Positions 39,076 through 44,919 of a DNA stretch of 44,919 bases are shown piece by piece. Numbering within the stretch: the stretch's first letter is position 1; every line of letters begins with the position of its first letter. The translations under genes were made by a program, and so were the position numbers. The stretch is from Kiritimatiellia bacterium (GTDB taxonomy: Bacteria; Verrucomicrobiota; Kiritimatiellia; JAFGHX01). The stretch spans positions 1-44,919 of the forward strand of contig JAFGHX010000081.1 in the NCBI GenBank assembly GCA_016929905.1, written 5' to 3'. Below the pieces are notes generated by a model. The model was not told the origin of the DNA. It worked only from the letters and a program-made list of their open reading frames with translations, and made no database searches.

Positions 39076-39319
39076 GCTTCATCACAAAACATGACTGGAT
39101 AATAGCACATAATCGTGCGCGTGCAAGCACTCATTTCCGAGGGAGAGCAGGCGCGCGAGCGGCGGGTACGCCATGAGCGGCCAGCCTCTCTGCCCAGCCA
39201 TGCAAATGGTTTTCACCGTGCCGGCGGAGCTGGACGCGCGGCTCAGGCAGTCCGAGAAGGAGATCGGCGGCCCGTAACCGAGCACACGAGGCTTGTATGA
39301 CCGCGCCGGAAGAAAAGGG
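39076..39319. other. Intergenic region, no gene supported
   Basis: The AT-rich part next to the ATPase start (39076-39115) probably holds its promoter, but I cannot place clear boxes. A plus-strand frame at 39173-39277 gives a 34-residue peptide ending FTVPAELDARLRQSEKEIGG, which is helix-like but has no ribosome site; it may be a gene remnant. Confidence 0.4.
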
Positions 39320-39347
39320 TTGACACCGCTCGCTCGTCCGGTATGGT
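39320..39347 (+). promoter_or_regulatory. Predicted promoter of the secreted four-gene cluster
   Basis: TTGACA (39320-39325), a 16-bp spacer and TATGGT (39342-39347), about 50 bp before the first start codon. Confidence 0.55.
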
Positions 39348-39404
39348 TTCTACCCATTAACTCAATCTCTGACCTGATCTGACGTGTTGGATGCGCTGCC
39401 CGAG

Positions 39405-41345
39405 ATGCACCGTAGCCGCCGACATCGACGTTGCGCCGCCGCGTGCGTGGCCTTCGCGTTCACGCTGGGCGTCGTGTGCCCCGCGCGCGCCGCCGGCACA
39501 CCCGAGCGCCGCGTGCTGTCCGCCGCGCAAACCAAGTCGCTCCAACGCAGGATCGCCGGCTACGTCGAACGGGTCGCCGCCGGCAAAGCCAGCCGCGCCA
39601 CCGCCGGCGCACTCGAGAAGATCGTCCAGCAGGCCCCGTTCCCGCTCGCCGCCGAGGCCGCCGCCGCGCTCGCGCACTATCACCGCTCCCGCAACGAACT
39701 CGAGACCGCGCTCGAGGTCCTCGCACCCTGGGTCCCGCCGAAGGCCGGCCCCGCGCACCTGCACCCCAAAGCCAGCCTCGAACAGGTGCGCTGCCTCCAT
39801 GCGCAGGGCAAGCTGACCGAGGCCCTCCCGATTCTGCAATGGATCGCCGAGCAATGCCCGGACACCACGCAGATCGAGGCCGCCAAATTCGCCGGCGACC
39901 TGTGCGCCGAACTGCTCCAGTTCGAACGCGCGATCTCATTCTATGAATGGGCGCTCAAACTGGTCGCCCTGCACTTCCCCTACCCCGATCCCGGCGGCGC
40001 GGACAAGCGCCGGCGCGAGCAGCTCATGGCGCTGATCGCGGAGACGAAACGCCGGTGGGACGTCGAACGTTACGGCGCCGATTTCGTCGCCTACCGCGAC
40101 GCGGACCGGCTCCGATTCGCCGGCAAACCGGCCCAGGCCCTCGACAAGTACGCCGAGGTCATCGCCCAGTATCCCGGCACCGCCTATTCCGAAGCCGCTA
40201 CCGTCTATTCCGGCTACTGCTGCCGCGATCTCGAAGAATACGCCAAGGCCGAAGAGCTCTGGCGCGACATGCTCGAGAACCCCTGGGGCCTGTACCGCGG
40301 CGAGATCTGCCTGGCGCTCGCCAACATGGAGTTCGAGTACCGGCTCCGGCCCGAGAAGGCCGAGTACTGGTACAGGAAGGCCATCGAGTGGATGGACAAG
40401 GTGAAGCTCGTCGATAGCCGGGTTTCGGCCTTCACCGTGCCCGGCCAGGCGCTCGCCGTCTCCGCGCCGCCGGCCGCCATGAAGGAGCAGAAGGCCTGGA
40501 TCGGCCCGCCGGACTGGGCGCAGGTGAAGCCCGGCACCGTCATCAACCGCCGCACGTGCCGTTGGTATCTGAACAAGCTGCGGCTCGACGCGCACGGCAA
40601 ACTCGCGCTCATCCTCTTCCTCGCGGGCAATGCCAAGGCCGCGCAGGATGAGATCGGGGCGATATTGAAGTATGACGAGTATGAGAAGTCTCTTCACACC
40701 CAACAACGGCCGAACAGCTATACGCGGCTGCACTACGAGTTTGGCATAGGCTGTCTGCGCGCAGATGAGGAGGAATTCGCTGCCTTTACGGGACGGGCGA
40801 GAACGATGGTGGCGATAGGCGACTACTACTACGAGGTCGAAGACTGGAAGGCCGCCCGGAACATATACGATAAAATGGCCCGCTTGCACGGAACCGGGAA
40901 ACCCCACCTGTCACGCAACGCGGAGGCGTACGTCGTCCATATGCAGGGCATGTGCCGCCAGATGCTGCACGAATGGGATTCGGCCATGACGTATTTCCGC
41001 AGGTTTCGCGAGGGCGGCGAGTTCCGAGGCACCCCAAGCTGGCCGAAAGCGATGTTCGGACAGAAGCACATTCTGATGCAGACGCAGGGAAGAGACGAGG
41101 CGATAGAGATACTGAAGGAGATCATGCGATACGCCAAGGGGACCGACTCGGAACGCCGAGCGCTACTGCACATGGGCGAAATGCTCTACTGGGGGCGGCG
41201 CTACGCGGAGAGCGCGAAGGTCTTCGAGAGTTATGTCAAGCGTTACCCGGATAAGGCGCTGAGCGCGCCCGCGTACCTGAACGACATCTACAGGGACACG
41301 AACGGCAAGTACGGGCAACCCACAACAGAGGAGAGTGGCGAATGA
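39405..41345 (+). CDS. Secreted TPR-repeat protein
   Basis: 646 residues from the ATG at 39405; an in-frame GTG at 39384 would add 7. The signal peptide has a basic start (HRSRRHRR) and core CAAACVAFAFTLGVV. The mature protein is a helical solenoid of TPR-like repeats: ASLEQVRCLHAQGKLTEALP, KFAGDLCAELLQFERAISFY, ALDKYAEVIAQYPGTAYSEA, GDYYYEVEDWKAARNIYDKM and MGEMLYWGRRYAESAKVFES. Such proteins scaffold assemblies in the periplasm or outer membrane. Codon choice changes near 40650 from nearly all G/C-ending to mixed, within one reading frame. The stop overlaps the next start (ATGA at 41342-41345), implying coupled translation with the following secreted protein. No named family. Confidence 0.85.
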   Translation: MHRSRRHRRCAAACVAFAFTLGVVCPARAAGTPERRVLSAAQTKSLQRRIAGYVERVAAGKASRATAGALEKIVQQAPFPLAAEAAAALAHYHRSRNELETALEVLAPWVPPKAGPAHLHPKASLEQVRCLHAQGKLTEALPILQWIAEQCPDTTQIEAAKFAGDLCAELLQFERAISFYEWALKLVALHFPYPDPGGADKRRREQLMALIAETKRRWDVERYGADFVAYRDADRLRFAGKPAQALDKYAEVIAQYPGTAYSEAATVYSGYCCRDLEEYAKAEELWRDMLENPWGLYRGEICLALANMEFEYRLRPEKAEYWYRKAIEWMDKVKLVDSRVSAFTVPGQALAVSAPPAAMKEQKAWIGPPDWAQVKPGTVINRRTCRWYLNKLRLDAHGKLALILFLAGNAKAAQDEIGAILKYDEYEKSLHTQQRPNSYTRLHYEFGIGCLRADEEEFAAFTGRARTMVAIGDYYYEVEDWKAARNIYDKMARLHGTGKPHLSRNAEAYVVHMQGMCRQMLHEWDSAMTYFRRFREGGEFRGTPSWPKAMFGQKHILMQTQGRDEAIEILKEIMRYAKGTDSERRALLHMGEMLYWGRRYAESAKVFESYVKRYPDKALSAPAYLNDIYRDTNGKYGQPTTEESGE

Positions 41346-42757
41346 GACGAGGCATGGTGTCTGCAGTGGCGTGGGCGGTGTATGGCGTGCTAATGTCGAG
41401 CGGCGTCGCCGCGGTAAGCGAGCACCGGGCAACCGCGACGATTGGCGCAAATGGCGGGAGCTACAGACAGGAATTCTCGGGCGGCGGGCTGTTGGGCGGC
41501 GACCGGCTGCACTTCTCCGCTTCCTCACCGCACAAGATCGACGGAAGCCTGACGGAAGCGGCCGGGTTCGACTGGACGCGGGAAGGAGAGGACGGCGCGC
41601 CGGCCTACACGGCCTCCGTGCCTTGGGACTACGCTCCCAAGTCGCACGAACCGAAGATTGCCGGGCATGTCTACCCCGGCGGATCCGGCGGCGAGGGCGC
41701 CGCCGTGACGCGGCCCTACGACTTCACCGGCGTCGTGGATTGCCGGGTCGACCTCGTACCCGAGAAGCTCGATGCGAATTGCCCGCTGGACGGCGGACGC
41801 ATATGTCTCAACGCGCAGGAGCGGTACAAAAGGGCCAAGTTCAAAGCGGTGGTCCGACCGCTCGGGGAGCCCGCAACCGTCATGAGCCCGTCCGGTTCGC
41901 TTCTCCGGTTCGCCAAAGACGGATCCGGCCCGTGGCTCGACAAGCTGCTGATGGTCAAAGACGGCGACACGATCTGGGCCCAGACGCCTATCGTCGGGGA
42001 TTTCACCGCGCGAATCTTCCTCGACTCCAACGAGCAAATCAAGGCCGACAAGGACATCCGCGCGTTCGTCTTCGAAATCGAAAGACAGAAGGTCGAAGGC
42101 AGCGGCACCACCGCTTTGATCGAGGAGGAAACGGGCGGGTATAACGAGTATGGGGAGGGCGATATCCAGAAGCGCAAGCCCGACACACTCACGTATAAGC
42201 TCTTGGCCAAGACAACGCCCCAGGCCGGCGTGTACAAGGGGAAGGTGCGGGTGAAAGCAGATATCAAGTACGGGCGAACGGAGTTGACGGGGGCGATGGC
42301 TATCGAGCGAAAAGCAAGACTGCAGTGGTGGCACACTGTGAACAGTTTCTCGCTCAGTGTGCCTATGGGGCCGCTGAGCCTCAGTGTCACGGCGCCAAGT
42401 GGCTCTGTCGGAGCTACGTGCGCTCTCGATTCCTGTCTCGCCGTCACTTTCCCCCCGCCCGACCGATCAACGCCTCCTCAATTGTCATCGACTCTCACTC
42501 GCACGTTGAGTGAGTTTGACCCATGGACCAACTATAGATCGGCAGAACATCGGGACTTCAACAGGCATCTTGTATGCACACGAATCTTCGATCTCGGCGC
42601 GACGTCAGAGCCGCCTGTCATCTACGCATACGCGGCGAGAGGAATTTGCGTCGGCGCATCACGGAATGCTACAATGACGAAAGCCTGCGCGCATCTGCAT
42701 GGAGCCGAGGTTGAACTGTTCAACGAAAGCTTTGAGATCGTCGAGCCTGGCCCATGA
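41342..42757 (+). CDS. Secreted hypothetical protein of the TPR cluster
   Basis: 471 residues. A signal peptide (MVSAVAWAVYGVLMSSGVAA) precedes a beta-rich soluble protein without a recognised domain. Segments include ATATIGANGGSYRQEFSGGG, HEPKIAGHVYPGGSGGEGAA, QERYKRAKFKAVVRPLGEPA, DKLLMVKDGDTIWAQTPIVG and NSFSLSVPMGPLSLSVTAPS. The mature C-terminal part (from about residue 345) contains several Cys (CALDSC, LVCTRIF, ARGICVG, KACAHL), possibly disulphides. GAGGAGAG precedes the ATG, which overlaps the TPR gene stop. Base composition falls in the last 400 bp. Function unknown; physical partnership with the TPR protein is inferred from the overlap. Confidence 0.75.
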   Translation: MRRGMVSAVAWAVYGVLMSSGVAAVSEHRATATIGANGGSYRQEFSGGGLLGGDRLHFSASSPHKIDGSLTEAAGFDWTREGEDGAPAYTASVPWDYAPKSHEPKIAGHVYPGGSGGEGAAVTRPYDFTGVVDCRVDLVPEKLDANCPLDGGRICLNAQERYKRAKFKAVVRPLGEPATVMSPSGSLLRFAKDGSGPWLDKLLMVKDGDTIWAQTPIVGDFTARIFLDSNEQIKADKDIRAFVFEIERQKVEGSGTTALIEEETGGYNEYGEGDIQKRKPDTLTYKLLAKTTPQAGVYKGKVRVKADIKYGRTELTGAMAIERKARLQWWHTVNSFSLSVPMGPLSLSVTAPSGSVGATCALDSCLAVTFPPPDRSTPPQLSSTLTRTLSEFDPWTNYRSAEHRDFNRHLVCTRIFDLGATSEPPVIYAYAARGICVGASRNATMTKACAHLHGAEVELFNESFEIVEPGP

Positions 42758-42827
42758 GGAATAACCGTGTTGCTGCCGCCACGACTTTGCCTGAAATCCG
42801 CCGCTTCATAGGAAAGGAGTCCACAAA

Positions 42828-43739
42828 ATGAGACGCCGCATAAGTCGCATGGTGCTGGCGGTTTCCGTATCTGTCGTCTTCTGGGGTCCCTGGCCCCATG
42901 CCATCGCACTCCAATACGGTTTCACTCCAGGCTGCCGCTATCGGTACGAAGTAGAATACGGAGAGGAGTCAGCCAGCGCCACTTCAAGCGTCGCGTGCCA
43001 ACTCGAAATAGCCGTACTCCGTGAATCCCGCTCCGATGCCGAGCAGGAGGGCAAGGAGACGGGCAATGATGCTGAACGCTTCTACGAGCTTTCCGTCTCC
43101 CTGCGTTCGTTCAGTTACGTGGGGGCCTTCGATGCCGGTGCTCCCATAAATCCAACAGAACTGCTCCCGCGCCTGGGCGCGCTGACCTATTCGGCGACTG
43201 TTGGGAACAACGGAACAATTCGGGCAACGAACCTGGAAGATGTCTTGGCCGCATGGAAACTCCCGCCGGGCCAGGACGAAGCGGTCAGACCTATTGTGGA
43301 GGCTCGCACCTACATTCCTTTGACGGCCTTGATCTGGGACAGGCTCTTCCCGCTCGTTCGAGCAGACCGCCGCGGAAAGATGACCTTTCGCGCCAGAGAC
43401 TGGAAGGCTTTGGGCGTAGAGCGAATCGACAGTGTCGCCGGTGATAGCGATTTCCCCGTTCGTACCGCCTGGTCGCCGCCTTCCGACGCAGGAACCCCCG
43501 GTCCGGAAATCACGGTGCTGTGGAGTGAACACAGCGAGGTGAAGGCACTGCGCGCACTGGGCTATCCCTGCGATGTCAGAACCAGCGTCGTGTTCCGCAG
43601 CCACTTGAACCACGACATGGGCGTCTTCAACCGTCTCGACGAGACCCACGACGAGTCTATCGTGGATGACGACGGCAAGCGCGGGGGCAAGGCGTTCTTC
43701 CGCTGCCGGCTGGTCGGGTTCCGCAAGCAGGGCGAATGA
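42828..43739 (+). CDS. Secreted hypothetical protein
   Basis: 303 residues. A signal peptide (SRMVLAVSVSVVFWGPWPHAIA) and AAGGAG at good spacing support the ATG at 42828. The mature part begins QYGFTPGCRYRYEVEYGEES and includes FYELSVSLRSFSYVGAFDAG and ALGYPCDVRTSVVFRSHL with a long acidic/polar middle. The Y-x-Y-x-V start followed by beta strands resembles outer-membrane or periplasmic proteins that begin with a beta-hairpin, but no family is recognised. It follows the 41342 gene by 70 bp on the same strand. Confidence 0.7.
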   Translation: MRRRISRMVLAVSVSVVFWGPWPHAIALQYGFTPGCRYRYEVEYGEESASATSSVACQLEIAVLRESRSDAEQEGKETGNDAERFYELSVSLRSFSYVGAFDAGAPINPTELLPRLGALTYSATVGNNGTIRATNLEDVLAAWKLPPGQDEAVRPIVEARTYIPLTALIWDRLFPLVRADRRGKMTFRARDWKALGVERIDSVAGDSDFPVRTAWSPPSDAGTPGPEITVLWSEHSEVKALRALGYPCDVRTSVVFRSHLNHDMGVFNRLDETHDESIVDDDGKRGGKAFFRCRLVGFRKQGE

Positions 43740-43767
43740 GCGCGCGGCATCTGCACGAAAGCCCCCG

Positions 43768-43794
43768 GCATGAGGGGGGCTGCCCCCCTCATGC
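43768..43794 (+). terminator. Perfect hairpin between two secreted-protein genes
   Basis: A 12-bp stem (GCATGAGGGGGG with CCCCCCTCATGC) and a 3-nt loop CTG. There is no T-tract, so it may attenuate or protect the message rather than end it. Confidence 0.5.
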
Positions 43795-43861
43795 GCGCGT
43801 CGCAGATCCGCCTTCGACCGATTCTCATGTCCGGCCGCACGGCAAGTGAAGGTGAAAGAAG

Positions 43862-44719
43862 ATGATGACGTCTACGAAATCACTCAGTAGGCGCATGCTT
43901 TGTATTCTCGTTGGCGTCATCGTCGCGCACTGCGCCTGGGCGCAGTCGAGACCTGTCGAAACGCCGCGCGAGAAGGTCTGGCGCCTTCATCTCGTCGAGA
44001 TCATCAGGGAACCGGAGTTGGGCGCTATGCAGCAGGAATTGGAGGGCCTGCTGCGAACGGTTGACCGGCCGCCTGAACCGCAGTCGTTCGAACTGACGAT
44101 ATCCAAGATCGCGCGGAAATTCTCGCGACCGGAGACCGAGCAACAGGCGCTGCGCATGGCGCCCTGCACGGTGGCGGCCACCTTCTCCCGCGACGAGCGC
44201 GTCCCCGCAAAGCTGCGCATGGTCAGCGGCGGCCTCTCCGACGACCAGATGGCGCTCACCACCCAGTACCGCACCGCCTACCTGCTGTTGGACCTGGTCC
44301 TGGCCACGGCGCCGAATGGCACCATGAAGGCACTCGGCGGCCGCAAAGCCGAACCGCTCACATTTGTGGTAACCAAGCCCAAGGAAATGCACATGCCCGA
44401 ATTCGGCACGTGCACGTTGTCTGACATGACGGCCTACCACTCGCCGAAGGAGTTCTTCGTCGCGCCGGTGACCGCCGGAGAAACCGTGAAGGAAATCGCC
44501 CTGCATTCCTTCACCTCCGACTCGCTGAATTTCGACTACTCCTATCGCTGCATGAGCGCGCTGCCCGGCATCGCGCACAAGGCCGTCTCAATCTCGGCAA
44601 CTCGGCCGATAGTCGCACCCGAGGCGGCCCGCATCCCGGAAATCGTGGCCGGGCTCGCCAACCCCAAGAATTTCGAGAGCTATCACAGCTACGAGGTGTC
44701 GCTCGAGCCCGTCCCGTAG
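43862..44719 (+). CDS. Secreted hypothetical protein
   Basis: 285 residues. A signal peptide (SRRMLCILVGVIVAHCAWA) is followed by a mature protein starting QSRPVETPREKVWRLHLVEI. An acidic helical part comes first (ELGAMQQELEGLLRTVDRPP), then beta-rich segments: FELTISKIARKFSRPETEQQ, TVAATFSRDERVPAKLRMVS, EPLTFVVTKPKEMHMPEFGT and VSISATRPIVAPEAARIPEI. No family is recognised. The ATG ATG at 43862 has purine-rich GAAAGAAG upstream. It is the fourth secreted protein in a row on this strand, after a hairpin at 43768. Confidence 0.7.
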   Translation: MMTSTKSLSRRMLCILVGVIVAHCAWAQSRPVETPREKVWRLHLVEIIREPELGAMQQELEGLLRTVDRPPEPQSFELTISKIARKFSRPETEQQALRMAPCTVAATFSRDERVPAKLRMVSGGLSDDQMALTTQYRTAYLLLDLVLATAPNGTMKALGGRKAEPLTFVVTKPKEMHMPEFGTCTLSDMTAYHSPKEFFVAPVTAGETVKEIALHSFTSDSLNFDYSYRCMSALPGIAHKAVSISATRPIVAPEAARIPEIVAGLANPKNFESYHSYEVSLEPVP

Positions 44720-44742
44720 AGACCACGCATGCGAGCAAATCT

Positions 44743-44760
44743 CCCGCCGCGCGCGGCGGG
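44743..44760. repeat. Perfect 18-bp GC palindrome
   Basis: CCCGCCGCGCGCGGCGGG lies 24 bp after the last gene, a plausible transcription end structure. The rest of 44761-44841 shows no gene. Confidence 0.55.
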
Positions 44761-44841
44761 GATCCCGATGCGGGACGGGGTCGAACCTGAATCTTGCACG
44801 CATACACGGTAGGACAGGCATTCCTGAGTCCACTCCAGGAA

Positions 44842-44919
44842 CCCGGCTCGCGAGGACGCTCGCCCTCCATCACCACTACATCTGGCGCCAATGGAGGGCG
44901 AGCGTCCTCGCGAGCCGCC
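44842..44919. repeat. GC-rich inverted repeat pair (same family as 20851, 23053)
   Basis: Arms 44842-44870 and 44891-44919 pair over 27 of 29 positions. The window ends inside the right edge of the element. Confidence 0.8.

Noticed and set aside
39082..39357. Minus-strand frame in the gap before the TPR gene
   Set aside because: No ribosome site, no recognisable motif, and it overlaps the predicted TPR-cluster promoter.

Overview
The window is GC-rich bacterial chromosome with no rRNA, tRNA, CRISPR array, prophage or recognisable transposase. The content points to the PVC superphylum, most likely Kiritimatiellota/Lentisphaerota or a relative. The evidence is a DUF1080 protein, a CBM9-like lipoprotein, an SBBP propeller with a C-terminal FTVQTTTNL...YRV module, HEAT-repeat secreted proteins, DUF2142-like and GT39-like membrane proteins, and intergenic DNA packed with 7-bp and 12-bp periodic palindromic arrays. 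This placement is inference from content; no marker gene is present. Genes are spaced, often divergent, and many have recognisable TTGACA-type promoters.

Layout. 0-5 kb: a DUF1080 protein (-), an orphan 3' end of an outer-membrane barrel gene, then SBBP propeller, CBM9-like lipoprotein and a membrane protein (+). 5-7.5 kb: an MFS transporter fused to a HEAT-repeat tail (-). 7.7-16.6 kb: two membrane-anchored hypotheticals, a CPBP protease, an anchored hypothetical (-), a DUF2142-like membrane protein, a secreted HEAT protein and a secreted serpin with a predicted Arg P1. 17-24.3 kb: a catabolic-looking locus with a Gfo/Idh oxidoreductase, an enolase-superfamily enzyme, a divergent GntR/LacI-type regulator, a large FG-GAP-type protein and an AraC regulator. 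24.5-32.3 kb (-): an incomplete type II secretion set (GspM, GspL, GspK), a GT39-like protein, and a sigma54-type response regulator with its histidine kinase. 32.7-39 kb: acyl-CoA dehydrogenase divergent from a creatininase-family hydrolase, a DUF4160/DUF2442 pair, an EamA transporter, a DUF6498-like membrane protein and an AAA/DUF4143 ATPase. 39.3-44.7 kb (+): a TPR protein and three further secreted proteins of unknown function in a row.

How the genes work together. The GntR/enolase/oxidoreductase locus looks like a sugar-acid utilisation switch: the divergent promoters carry an identical 11-bp sequence overlapping or abutting both -10 boxes. The kinase/regulator pair is a complete two-component system with no obvious local target. 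The four-gene secreted cluster at the right end is the best candidate for an undescribed protein system.

The most striking non-coding feature is a family of about 350-bp intergenic elements (11203-11553, 24333-24542, 32318-32667). Each has long outer arms enclosing two inner hairpins. The two full copies differ by compensatory changes in a hairpin stem and have unrelated loops. Several other palindromic families (26-bp GC-rich arms, 7-mer and 12-mer arrays) occupy most gaps longer than about 150 bp; one exactly fills the space between two divergent promoters.
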